From: Kiritimatiellia bacterium
Lineage (GTDB): Bacteria; Verrucomicrobiota; Kiritimatiellia; UBA8416; JADHWI01
Direction: 5' to 3'
NCBI GenBank assembly: GCA_030744755.1
Contig: JASLPY010000038.1
Coordinates: 1-48,359, forward strand
DNA: 48,359 nt
Numbering within the stretch: position 1 is the stretch's first letter; every line of letters begins with the position of its first letter. This document shows, one piece after another, positions 1 to 9,500 of this stretch. Made by a program: the position numbers and the translations under genes. The notes below the pieces were generated by a model. That model saw nothing but the letters and a program-made list of their open reading frames with translations, was not told the origin of the DNA and searched no databases.

Positions 1-107
1 CATCCTAACAGGATGCAGGAGGCTTTCCCATTTTCTTATCCTTCAATTGCATGGGGATCGTGAATAATGCGCGCTAGGACATGGCAGGGACATGGCAGGA
101 CATGGCA
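1..107. repeat. Gene-free left edge with small palindrome and triplicated 10-mer
   Basis: No gene is visible before the transposase. Bases 1-15 form a short inverted repeat (CATCCT-AAC-AGGATG). Bases 77-107 carry three copies of GGACATGGCA (77-86, 88-97 and 98-107), which run directly into the left end of the RAYT element at 108. The triplicated 10-mer may be a local slippage product at the element boundary or part of a REP-like end. I cannot tell which from one copy. Confidence 0.5.
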
Positions 108-128
108 GGGACGTCCCTAGAACTTAGA
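108..128. repeat. Left inverted end of RAYT element
   Basis: This 21-nt sequence begins with the palindrome GGGACGTCCC. It is the exact reverse complement of 1154-1174 and of 1191-1211. Its position just upstream of the transposase start fits a recognition hairpin for the encoded Y1 transposase. Confidence 0.8.
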
Positions 129-169
129 TATGTGTTGACCCTCCCTGGCCGAGTTTGGATACTACACGC

Positions 170-1165
170 ATGCCAAGGCATTTGCGCAAACGGTATCCTG
201 GGGCAAAGTACCACGTGACGAATCGGGGCAACGGGCGTCAGCGTCTCTTTTACCATACAGATGACTACAGGCGTTTTCTCGACCAGTTGGTTGCTGCTTT
301 GGACCAGGATGGCGTGCGGCTCTACGCGTACTGTCTCATGGCGAACCACTTTCACATCTTTGTCGAGACGCCTCTGGGCAATATTGACCGTTTTATGGAT
401 CGTCTGGGAACGGCCTATGCAATGTACTTCCGGTACAAACACTACCACCCGGGACACTGTTTTCAGGGGCGATACAAGTCGCCACTGGTCGAGGGCGATG
501 AGTATATCACTAGATTGACCCGTTACATTCATCTCAACCCGGTCTGTGTAGATGGAGTCCGAGGTTGGGATGCTGAACGGAAGTGGTCATATCTGCGCAG
601 TTACGCGTGGAGCAGTCTGCGTGGATACCTGTCCAAACAGCACAGCGAAGACTCTGTCGATTACCGATGGCTGGGGTTGATGGGGAGGAGCCCGGCACGC
701 GCGCGCCAAGCCTATTCGAGGTACATGCGGCGGCAGATCGGCAGGGAAGACGAGCTTCTGCGAGAAGCGTTTGATGCCGGGCCATATGCCATCGGCGATG
801 CTTCGTTTGTGTCCGATATCGCCCGCTGGGTGAAACTGGCGAGCAGGCAGGGAATCGCTCCACAAGACATTGTTGTTTCGGACCAAGGAGTGTCTCTCGA
901 GAAGATCGAATTGGCAGTCCTTGATGAGTTTGGTCTCAGTTCATGTGACCTGCGCGCACGATACCAACGGGGACTGAGATACGCCCGAGGTGCTTTTATC
1001 GAACTTGCATGCACCTTGGGACAGGTGAGTCAACGCCGCATGGCTGCATATCTTGGCTCGCTTTCGGAGCACTCTGTGGGTAAAACGCGACAGTTCTTCC
1101 GCCTGGAAAAGAGCCGAGACCCTGAATTGAGGAGGAGAATGGAACACATTATTTCTAAGTTCTAG
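170..1165 (+). CDS. REP-associated tyrosine (Y1/IS200-like) transposase
   Basis: A 331-residue single-strand DNA transposase of the RAYT branch of IS200/IS605-like Y1 enzymes. The N-terminus has the typical RYPGAKYHVTNRGNGRQ entry. The HUH metal motif is seen as MANHFHIFVETP, and the candidate catalytic tyrosine lies in LTRYIHLNPV, after FQGRYKSPLVEGDEY. The C-terminal third, about residues 245-325, looks like the DnaA-C-like helix-turn-helix often attached to such proteins (RARYQRGLRYARGAFIELAC, then an AAYLGSLSEHSVGKT helix). I chose the ATG at 170 because homologues start just before the RYPGA block; an in-frame TTG at 155 would add five residues. It is the only plus-strand gene in the window. 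It appears full length, and its TAG stop falls within the element's own terminal repeat. Confidence 0.9.
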   Translation: MPRHLRKRYPGAKYHVTNRGNGRQRLFYHTDDYRRFLDQLVAALDQDGVRLYAYCLMANHFHIFVETPLGNIDRFMDRLGTAYAMYFRYKHYHPGHCFQGRYKSPLVEGDEYITRLTRYIHLNPVCVDGVRGWDAERKWSYLRSYAWSSLRGYLSKQHSEDSVDYRWLGLMGRSPARARQAYSRYMRRQIGREDELLREAFDAGPYAIGDASFVSDIARWVKLASRQGIAPQDIVVSDQGVSLEKIELAVLDEFGLSSCDLRARYQRGLRYARGAFIELACTLGQVSQRRMAAYLGSLSEHSVGKTRQFFRLEKSRDPELRRRMEHIISKF

Positions 1166-1219
1166 GGACGTCCCCGATGATTACATTATTTCTAAGTTCT
1201 AGGGACGTCCCCGATGATT
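1146..1219. repeat. Perfect 37-bp tandem duplication at right end of RAYT element
   Basis: Units 1146-1182 and 1183-1219 are identical over 37 bp. Each contains the 21-nt terminal sequence with GGGACGTCCC. The first unit holds the transposase stop codon (1163-1165). The last two bases of the second unit form part of the stop codon of the convergent sulfatase gene (1218-1220). Confidence 0.95.
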
Positions 1220-3245
1220 ATTTCCTTTTAAAACTTTGCAGGGTCTCGTATTCCGACGAATCGATCTTGCCGTCGTTGTTCTGATCGATAAACGGGAACG
1301 CCCACTCAAAACCGGGTCGCTCCTGATTCCATTCCTCTTGTGAATTCCAAACGTTCTTCTGAGATTTTCCGCCAGGTTTAGGAGCAGACGGGGCGACCGT
1401 TTTTTTGACGAGCGGTTTTGATTCGGTCACCCGCGCTTCGCTGTCTTTAACAAGCCGGATCCGGTCGAATTTTACCTGTTGTTTTGGGACAGCTGAAACG
1501 AAGCGAAAGATTTTGAGTCCGGGTTCGTCAAATAGGACCACGCCCAGGGAAACGTCTTCGAGCGCACCGGAAGCCTTCAGGGTGCCGACGGCTTTCATCG
1601 GATAGCCGGTATCCGCCTGAGCCGCATCATTCTTCACATCGTCCACCAGCACCGAACAGGCTCCGCCCGTTGTAATCGTTCCGCCGAGGCGATAGGTGCC
1701 GGGCGCTTGCACGTCTAAGACGAAATCGATGTAGCTCCCCTTTCCGGCGCGCAGATCCGCACAAACAATCCGCCCGCCGGATGCGCTCGCGTCCGCTCTC
1801 GAATAATGGCAATTGCCGCGAAGCCGATAGTCTGCCGAGGTCTGTGCGGGAATCGCTTCGGCCTCAATCCATCCGTCTGCCGGGATGTCCGGATAACGGA
1901 ATGACAGGTGCTTTTCCAGCTTCTTTAAAATGGGCGCGTATTCCGGGTTTGGCGCAAGGTTCGTGAATTCGTGCGGATCACGGGACAGTTTATAGAGTTC
2001 CGTTTCGCCCGTAATCAGGCGGGTCATTCGGTATTCATTACCCAGAACGGACTCGAAAAAGACGCCGTCCATCTGACTGGTCATCAACACGGGGCGATCC
2101 CACTCGGCATCCGGGTTTTTGAGGAGCGGAACCAAACTGTTTCCATCGAGCGTCTGCGGCGGATTGGGCAGGCCCAGCAGTTCGATAAGCGTTGGATAGA
2201 GATCGAGCAGCGAAACCGCTTTACTGCAAACCGCGCCTTTCGGCAGGCCGGGTCCGGCGATCATGAAATTGCTACGCGACGAGTCGTACCACGGCTTGAT
2301 TTTTGACCACGCTCTTTTTTCGCCAAGCATATAGCCGTGGTCGCTCCAAAGCACCACGTAACCCGTTTTGGCGTGCGGGCCGGCGTACCACGCATCCAGA
2401 ATGCGTCCGACCTGTTCGTCGGCAAAAGTGACACTCGCCAGATAGGCGCGCACGAACTGTTTGTCGTAGCCTTTTTCGACCAGCATGTTGTGGTAGCCCT
2501 TGCCGAACTTCGCTTCAAAGCCGGCGATCAATTTGAACCGCTCCGGCAAGTCGTCCAGGTCGTCGGCGCGTCGTTCAGAAAGTTGCAGCGTTTCGGCGGG
2601 ATACATATCGAAATATTTTTGTGGCACAATCCATGGCACGTGAGGGCGGTAAATGCCGACCGAAAGAAACAGCGGACCCTCATGCGACTGAATGGTTTGG
2701 ATGCCCGCACTCGCTGCTTTGTAGTCGCCCATTTCCGAGGCGGGCACATCGGCAATATCCCAAATGGCGGAGGAGTTTAACTTAACCCCTACCCTTTTAA
2801 GTTTTTTCGGCGTTTTAAAGGGCGGAATATAGGTGTCGAATTCGGGTTGATCCCCACGGTGAAAGTTCTTTGCGATCCCGATGCTCTTCCATCCGTTTTG
2901 CGAAAACAGCTTGGGGATTGATACCGCGCCCGGCACATAGAATCGCCACGGATGCTTGCCGCTATCGTTTGATATATTGCCGGAACGTGACGGCGCGATG
3001 CCCGTAAAAAGGGCAGGACGGGAAGGGACGCACGAGGGAGAGGCACAGATCGCGTTGCTGAATGTGACCCCGCGTTCGGCAAGTCGCTTGATACTGGGCG
3101 TAATCGCTTGCGGATGCCCTCGCAACACCTCGTTCCAATCGTTCCAGTCGTCCACATTAATCAACAACACACTCGGCTTTTGAGCCGAGACCACGCCCGC
3201 ACACATCATGGCGGCCAAAGCCGCTGTCATCGTTTGCTTCATCAT
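1218..3245 (-). CDS. Sulfatase (S1, iduronate-2-sulfatase-like) with CBM6-like and EF-hand modules
   Basis: Exported sulfatase of 675 residues. A Sec signal peptide (about residues 1-22) is followed by an alkaline-phosphatase-fold catalytic domain. It has the metal motif NVDDWNDW, the formylglycine site C72-V-P-S-R, AKNFH in the GKxxH position and LWSDHGYMLGEK. The DDWNDW start and the spacing resemble iduronate-2-sulfatase-like S1 members. Residues of roughly 465-600 form a beta-rich CBM6-like module (GKGSYIDFVLDVQAPGTYRL). The extreme C-terminus is a complete EF-hand loop, DQNNDGKIDSSE, so calcium binding or a dockerin-like role is possible. The stop codon overlaps the tandem repeat of the adjacent RAYT element, so the insertion abuts or may have reset the end of this gene. 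It is the last gene of the minus-strand locus, 248 bp after the PQQ protein gene. Confidence 0.88.
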   Translation of the reverse strand: MMKQTMTAALAAMMCAGVVSAQKPSVLLINVDDWNDWNEVLRGHPQAITPSIKRLAERGVTFSNAICASPSCVPSRPALFTGIAPSRSGNISNDSGKHPWRFYVPGAVSIPKLFSQNGWKSIGIAKNFHRGDQPEFDTYIPPFKTPKKLKRVGVKLNSSAIWDIADVPASEMGDYKAASAGIQTIQSHEGPLFLSVGIYRPHVPWIVPQKYFDMYPAETLQLSERRADDLDDLPERFKLIAGFEAKFGKGYHNMLVEKGYDKQFVRAYLASVTFADEQVGRILDAWYAGPHAKTGYVVLWSDHGYMLGEKRAWSKIKPWYDSSRSNFMIAGPGLPKGAVCSKAVSLLDLYPTLIELLGLPNPPQTLDGNSLVPLLKNPDAEWDRPVLMTSQMDGVFFESVLGNEYRMTRLITGETELYKLSRDPHEFTNLAPNPEYAPILKKLEKHLSFRYPDIPADGWIEAEAIPAQTSADYRLRGNCHYSRADASASGGRIVCADLRAGKGSYIDFVLDVQAPGTYRLGGTITTGGACSVLVDDVKNDAAQADTGYPMKAVGTLKASGALEDVSLGVVLFDEPGLKIFRFVSAVPKQQVKFDRIRLVKDSEARVTESKPLVKKTVAPSAPKPGGKSQKNVWNSQEEWNQERPGFEWAFPFIDQNNDGKIDSSEYETLQSFKRK

Positions 3246-3340
3246 TACTTCCGGTTTACTCTTTCTTGTCTAACACTTGTCTTTCCAAGGGGTCAGGGAT
3301 CTCGCAACCTTCTCCCCCATTTTCCTGTCCGTTTCGGTGG

Positions 3341-3452
3341 ACGCGAACGGCGACGAGATTGGGGGACGACCTGCCCGCAGGCGCTACGCGCCAGCGTTGC
3401 GGGCGGGTTGGGATGCTCTCTACTCGTAATCCGCTCTCGTCGCCGCTCGCGT
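3341..3452. repeat. 112-bp nested palindrome (MITE/REP-like)
   Basis: The intergenic space between the PQQ protein gene and the terminal sulfatase holds an imperfect palindrome. The outer arms 3341-3358 and 3435-3452 match at 17 of 18 positions when inverted. Inside them lie CCCGCA (3374-3379) against TGCGGG (3398-3403) and a GGCGC-TAC-GCGCC hairpin (3380-3392). This could be a non-autonomous miniature element, an mRNA processing or stability hairpin, or a terminator-like structure. No T-tract follows it on the minus strand. Confidence 0.7.
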
Positions 3453-3493
3453 TTGCCAATTGCCCATCTTCATGCTTTTCATTGAACTTGTGA

Positions 3494-6400
3494 CTATTCC
3501 CAGCACCGGACGTTGCCATCGCGGGTCACCATGTATAGTTTGCCGCTGGTAGCAATCAAACCGTCAAATACTGGTGGAGATGCTATGTCGTACTCAGCCA
3601 GTTTTTCGCCACCGTCTTTTGAAACGGCCCAGAGTTTTCCGCCAAAACGACCTTCTAACGCAGCGAGCGGGTCATCCGCGGGAATAACATCGGGAGAACC
3701 ACTGAAAAACACTGTCTTGTCAGTAAGTACCATGGCTCTTGCATTGACTTGCACCTGAACAGACCACACCGGCTTGTTGGCACGGCTCATGGTTCCTCTT
3801 GCCCTTTTATCCTGCTTCTCTCCCAGCACGGGCTCGTTGTCATTTTCATCTGCAAACAGTTCACAACCTTCTGCTCCCGGCTGGAAATAAGGACTGCGGC
3901 TGAAGTTCTTAGTGAACTTATGAAGGCCGTAGGTTCTCTTGTTGTCAAAGACGAGAATCTGTCCTGCTTTCGACGCTTGGCTTGCATAATACAGACCCGG
4001 CCACCGCTTGGCATACATCCAATAGAGTCGATCAAATCCCGAGTCATCCAGAAAACCGCCACTGGCGACGAGATGCAAGTCGGTTTCCAATGCGCCATGT
4101 TTGCTAATTCTTTTCGCTTCTATCTTCTGGAGCGACATATCAAAGACATTCTGAGTCAAAAAGATCCTGTTGCCATTACTCACAAGGATGTCGTTCTTAG
4201 CGCCATCCATATCATGACCTCTGGTCTTAGCATCCTTCAGTGACTCATCTGTATTATCCAGCCGCGACCTGTGAACAATCTTACCGCTGGAGATATCGAG
4301 TCCATACATATAGATGCCGCCATCCAGGAAAGAAGATATGCCGGCGGCAAAGTAAACAATCTCATTCTCAACAAGTACACTTCCGTGCACAGGCCACGAA
4401 GACTGCAGTTTCCCGTACGAAATAATCCTCTTCTCAAAGGGTGCTGCCTGGAAGGACCAGGCGATCTGCCCGTCCTTCGCGCTAAGACAGTACACGCGGC
4501 CGTCTGTGCAGCCGAAAATAACTCGCCCTCCGTGAATCGTGGGCGGAGAATCAACAGATCCACCCGCGATAAACCTCCAGACCGTTTTACCGCTGTCGGC
4601 GTCAATACAGTGAATGGTGTGGGTGTCTTTTTCTGAGACATACAACTTCCCGTCAGCTGTCACAGGAGGTGATACCCGGCCGCTCAGCTGCAGCTGCCAG
4701 GATTCTTCAAGTTTTGCAGGAACTGCAGTTTTTACATAGCCGCTGCGCGCATTATCATGTCGATATGTCGGCCAGTCTTCCGGTGAGGTATTCTTCCCTT
4801 TAACAATCCTGTCAAAGGCCGGGCCTTTCTCCGGCACCTGCTCTTTGCGCCGGGCATCGGCAATTGAACCGTCCGTGGCCGAGAAACCGTTAAAACCGTT
4901 TTTCTTCACGCCGGGATAGCAGAAACATGGTGTTGGCGCTGTATAGAGAAGGCCGTTAGCAGGCATCACTCCATAACGACAGGTACTTCGCACCCAGTCA
5001 TTCTTTCTGTGGTTGTGGTCTGCGATATCCATGAACTCAACACCGCGTTTCGACCACAAGAGATAATTCTCCGTGGCACGAGCACGATAGCAGCGTGTGT
5101 GGTGGCCATCGGTAAAGAGTCCTGCAGTATTCAGCTTCTTCACAACTTCACCTGTAGTCACATCCAGCCCTTGACCTGTATTTGATCCCAGCCAGAGCAA
5201 ACCGCCGGCGATGAATACATCCGGCTTCCCTCTGAATGTGCTGAACCGCCCACTCTTCTCCCAGAGCTGTTTGCCGTCTTGCAGGGAGAATGCCTTCACC
5301 TTCTTGCTCACAAAAATCACGACGTTGTCGTGCAGAACAACAACAGAGTTCTCGTGGGCAATGTCTTTCCCGGGTGCTGGGCCCGAAGCAACTGCCGCCC
5401 GCCACAACTCAGAGCCGTCCGCTGCGTTTAGTACAACAAGCTCACCTCCGTTGAAGTATGCGGCCTTGTTACCGCTCACACCAAGCGTTACCGGTGAAAT
5501 GCGGCCTGCTTTATGCCGCCACTTCACTTTGCCATCAGCAAGGTCCAGGGCCGCGACAGAGCTTATCTTCTCTGCATTCCTGGTATGCAGAAACAGTGTC
5601 TTGTCAGAAAGCAGTATCTCCTGAGTACCTGCTGTGCCGTCAAACGTTCTGAGTGTCTCACCTGTAACGGCATCAAGCTCAGACAAAGGAGCGCTAAACC
5701 CGAGTGTGAGATACAACTTGTCGCCAGAGGCTACGAGCCGTCTCGGCAGCATGGCAGGGGAAGAAAACATCTTATCGCGGGCGCCCCATTTCAGACGGTC
5801 ACTGTTGAATGATCTGGTTCCCCAGTCAGGCACCGGGCGTTTCCACAATATCAGACCGTTATGAGCGTCACGGGCAACAAGTGAACTTTTATCAGGGAGT
5901 CTGAGTTTTCCCTCAACTGGGGTTTCGTGGATACCAATGGGGCCGTCATCAATCAGATAGAACAGCTTCCCATTCGCTGAAACCATCGCCGTCATGCTCA
6001 TGTCTATCTCATGACTTCTGCTCCATCGCGGTCCGGCATCCCATCGCAAGTGCTTTGGAGGCGCGACCACACTGTCACTGGACACCGCATTGTTGTCAGC
6101 ATTGTGCAGGTAATGGGTCCATTCATCGATCTCCGCCGGAACGGGCTTAATTGTTTTCCTGCCATTTACATATGCCACGCCACCTGGTACCAGGATTCGC
6201 ATCGCCTCTTCTTTCGAAATATTTCCAAGCTCACCTGCGACAACCAGGTTCACCAGGTTGTCTGCATAGGGAAGGTTCTTTCCGTCAAAGGTATCCACCG
6301 ACACCGGACCATACAGGCGTTTGGAATCAATGTACTTGCGTGCCTTGGCGACCTTTGCGGCGTCAACATCCAGTCCATGGACGAGATAGCTGTCACTGGC

Positions 6401-6550
6401 ACGCAGTGCCATGATCGCCGCAGGATCAGCGCAACCGATATGGACCACGAGACCACCCTTTACACCGGAGCTCTCAAGGATCTTATCAGCAGACCCCGCC
6501 CATACACTGCAGCTGAACGCTGCCCAAAATAACAGTATTATATTCTTCAT
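3494..6550 (-). CDS. Exported methyltransferase-like / PQQ-type beta-propeller fusion protein
   Basis: A 1018-residue protein with a Sec signal peptide ending near AVWAGSA-type residues 18-20. Residues of about 30-140 resemble a class I SAM-methyltransferase fold: GGLVVHIGCADP in the motif I position, HGLDVDAAKVAKAR after it, then NLPYADNLVNLVVA and ILVPGGVAYVNG. Motif I is degenerate (GCADP where GxGxG is usual). From about residue 190 onward come repeated propeller blades of the PQQ/BamB type, with phrases such as DAHNGLILWKRP, LDAVTGETLRTF, DADSGKTVWRF and AKDGQIAWSF. The family is known as exported PQQ-like proteins in PVC bacteria. The substrate is unknown, and whether PQQ is bound cannot be told. 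It lies 12 bp after its paralogue at 6563-9835 and was probably cotranscribed with it. Confidence 0.82.
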   Translation of the reverse strand: MKNIILLFWAAFSCSVWAGSADKILESSGVKGGLVVHIGCADPAAIMALRASDSYLVHGLDVDAAKVAKARKYIDSKRLYGPVSVDTFDGKNLPYADNLVNLVVAGELGNISKEEAMRILVPGGVAYVNGRKTIKPVPAEIDEWTHYLHNADNNAVSSDSVVAPPKHLRWDAGPRWSRSHEIDMSMTAMVSANGKLFYLIDDGPIGIHETPVEGKLRLPDKSSLVARDAHNGLILWKRPVPDWGTRSFNSDRLKWGARDKMFSSPAMLPRRLVASGDKLYLTLGFSAPLSELDAVTGETLRTFDGTAGTQEILLSDKTLFLHTRNAEKISSVAALDLADGKVKWRHKAGRISPVTLGVSGNKAAYFNGGELVVLNAADGSELWRAAVASGPAPGKDIAHENSVVVLHDNVVIFVSKKVKAFSLQDGKQLWEKSGRFSTFRGKPDVFIAGGLLWLGSNTGQGLDVTTGEVVKKLNTAGLFTDGHHTRCYRARATENYLLWSKRGVEFMDIADHNHRKNDWVRSTCRYGVMPANGLLYTAPTPCFCYPGVKKNGFNGFSATDGSIADARRKEQVPEKGPAFDRIVKGKNTSPEDWPTYRHDNARSGYVKTAVPAKLEESWQLQLSGRVSPPVTADGKLYVSEKDTHTIHCIDADSGKTVWRFIAGGSVDSPPTIHGGRVIFGCTDGRVYCLSAKDGQIAWSFQAAPFEKRIISYGKLQSSWPVHGSVLVENEIVYFAAGISSFLDGGIYMYGLDISSGKIVHRSRLDNTDESLKDAKTRGHDMDGAKNDILVSNGNRIFLTQNVFDMSLQKIEAKRISKHGALETDLHLVASGGFLDDSGFDRLYWMYAKRWPGLYYASQASKAGQILVFDNKRTYGLHKFTKNFSRSPYFQPGAEGCELFADENDNEPVLGEKQDKRARGTMSRANKPVWSVQVQVNARAMVLTDKTVFFSGSPDVIPADDPLAALEGRFGGKLWAVSKDGGEKLAEYDIASPPVFDGLIATSGKLYMVTRDGNVRCWE

Positions 6551-6562
6551 TTCTCGCTAACT

Positions 6563-9500
6563 CTAATTTGGCTGTGCATCATTCTTTGCCCCCATACATA
6601 TGACCGTTCCATCGGTTGTTGAAAAAAACAATTGACCTCCGGCAGCGATGAGACCATCAAAAACAGCAGGGGATTTGAGCTGGTATTCAGCCAGTTTTTT
6701 TCCGTCGATCGCAGAGTATGCCTGTAGTTTCGCTCCTTTGCGCCCCTCGAGTGCTGCTTGTGCCACTAATGGATTGTCGGGATCTGCTATGTCAGGAACG
6801 CCGCATACGAACAATATCTCTCCGGCCAGCACCATACTGCGAATACGCACCGGTACCTGATGAGACCAGATCGGTGAAATCTCACTGAGTTTTTTACTGA
6901 GTGCTCGTTTATCCACTTGTAAAGGGACCAAGGCATCTTCGCCAGTAGTTGGGCCCGGGTTGGACATGGCGGCAAGCAGGTAACCTTCCGCTCCAGGCTT
7001 TAAGGTTTTTGTGCGAGCCGGTACCGGATGACCGCGAACCAAAAAAGTTCGTTCCGGTGTAACAACCATCAATTCACCACATCGGGCATCACGGTTGAAC
7101 AGGTTCATATTAAAACCAAGGCGTATATCGGAGTAGCTCCAGAATGCCCGGTTGAAGGAATCGTTTTCCAGGAATCCGTGTGTCGCCATCAGGTGCAAGC
7201 CGACCCGCTGCTCACCCCAGGTCATCCCACCAAAGTCCTCCAGGTACTTTTCAAGCATTCCCGGATGCGTCATTGCCATGTAGGCGCCTGAGACGCTGAA
7301 GTATTTTTTCAAAGGGCTCTTTTTTGCTTTCTTAGCAGGCTCGGGCTCCCTTCCAGGCTTAAGGTTTTCTTTGAGAAACTCGTCGGGCACCTTCGGGGCG
7401 GCCGGCTTCAGGTAGGGCACCTCCTGCCGAACCAGGCGCTTATCAAATCTGAACTGGCCGAGGTAAATCGAGCCGTCCTGGCTTACGAGGAGGTCAGACT
7501 GGGTGCCTTCGATATGGTGGGCCGGCATGAACGGCTTGCCCTTCACGTCATCACGCCGCTTCATGGTGGTGTCCAGATGGGTTTGATAACGGATTGCGCC
7601 GGTGCCGGCATCGAGGCCGAAGATCCAGATCCCGCCGTCAAGAAAGGACGAGCGGCCGGCTGTCAGGTAGACCACCCCATCCAGCAAGAGCATGCTGCCG
7701 TGCACTCGCCAGGGCGACTCCAACTGCCCCTTGTCACAAATCAGTCGCCGGGTAGGAGCTGCCTGAAAACGCCAGACCAGTGCTCCATCCTTTGCCCTCA
7801 GGCAGTAGGCATAGCCGTCAGCGCAACCGAACAGGATCCGTGACCCGTCGATTACAGGAGGAGAATCAATGCGCCCACCTGCTGTATACCGCCATACTTC
7901 CCTGCCCGATACGCTGTCGAGGGCATAGACAGTATGTTCGTCCTTGGCAGCCACATACACTTTTCCACCGCCAGAGACAGGAGGGGCTAGAGGGCCACGC
8001 AGTGTCACCTGCCAATGTTGAGCCAGCTGTGATGTTACGTTTCCGGAAGTAGCTCCGCTTCTTTTGTGATTATATCGATACATAGGCCAGTCGGAATCAG
8101 GCCCCTGTTCAACCGCCGCAGATGCATCCTTATATGCGGGGCCCCGCTGCAAGCGAGATTCCGGAGACACTACAGTCAGCGGTATTTTAGCCGCCGGTGC
8201 GAGAGCATTCAGGCCCTTTACAGACTGATTCGGAAAACAGAAGCAGGGGTCGGGCGGTGCGTAGAGCATTCCGTTGCCGGGCATGATGCCGTATTTACAG
8301 GCTCCACGGACCCAATCATTATTGGAGTGCTCGCCGCCAGTGAGGCTGAAGAACTCAGAACCACGGTTGGCAGTGATGAGATAGTTCTGGCTGGCTTTGA
8401 CAGGATGACAGCGGGGGTGATGCCCGGCACTGTAAAAGTCGGTGGTATTGATCTCGGTGCGCTTTTCACCGGTGGCCAGGTCGAAGCTGAAAACATACTT
8501 GTTGTTTTGAGACATGGTCCAGATCTGGCCCTGGGATATAAACATACCTCTCGATATTCTCTCCTTCGTCTTTTTACTCCAGAGAACCTTGCCCGTTTCG
8601 ACAGACAGGACTTGAAGGTTAGGTCCCTGCACCACATAGTCGCCGTGAGTCATGAGCGTACGCGGGCGAAGATCAGTGTTCTTCCACAATGGAGTCCCAT
8701 CTTCCAGCCGAAGACAGACAAGCACTTTGGTTTTTCGGTCATAATACATGACCCGTTCTGAGTTGATCATCAGATGAGCGATACTGGCATCGATCTTCCA
8801 TAAAGGCTGCGCGTCACGGGCATCAAAGGCCATCAGGCTTTTCCCGGCTTTATTGACCACAAGAATGTCGTTTTCACAACGCATTTCTTCAATGCCATCC
8901 GTACCTTCACAAACCCCCAGCGTCCGTCCCGTAGCAGCATCCAGGATGGAAACCGCCGACTGATACCCCAACGTCATCATGACCCGATCTTTATAAGCCA
9001 CCAGGCACTCCTCGCCAGCCTTGGGCGAATAGCGCAAGGCCGTTTCCTTCCATGCCTTTACACCCCACGGCGACAAGGGCTTTTTCCATAACAGGATCCC
9101 GTTGAATGCGTCGCGAGCAACCAGTGTCCACTGTTCCGGCACCGCATCCTGCGCAATGCCGGTGGGGGCGTCATCGAGTATGTAGAAAATCCGGCCCTGT
9201 GCCGTTACCATGGCTGTGAAGCTCGTCGTGAACGCGTGGCTGCGCACCCACAAGGGCTCACACCTCCACTGAAGACTACGCGGCGGGCCGACTAGTGTAT
9301 CGGGAGTCACCGGATTGTTGCCCGGTCCTTGCAAGTAGTGTGTCCATTCACCCATCTCGTTCGGCCACGGTTTGACTATTTTATTCCAGGCATCTGCAGT
9401 TTTGATCAAGGCCACCCCATGCGCAGCCAGAACGCGCTGAATTTCATTTTTAGTTACTGAAGCAAGATCCTCAGCTATGATCAGGTTGACCAGGTTGTCA

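Larger units (their letters stand above)
108..1219 (+). mobile_element. RAYT/IS200-like element with inverted ends and duplicated right end
   Basis: A single transposase gene is bounded by a 21-nt inverted repeat. The left copy at 108-128 contains the palindrome GGGACGTCCC, and its perfect reverse complement lies at 1154-1174. The right end is then repeated: 1146-1182 and 1183-1219 are identical 37-bp units in tandem, so the 21-mer also occurs at 1191-1211. The transposase stop codon lies inside the first right-hand repeat. The second unit ends in the stop codon of the neighbouring sulfatase. This layout fits a REP-associated tyrosine transposase with its palindromic ends. The exact mobile boundaries are inferred. 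Confidence 0.75.

Noticed and set aside
155..169. TTG at 155 as transposase start
   Set aside because: The ATG at 170 places the start next to the conserved RYPGA block as in homologues, and no clear ribosome site supports the TTG.
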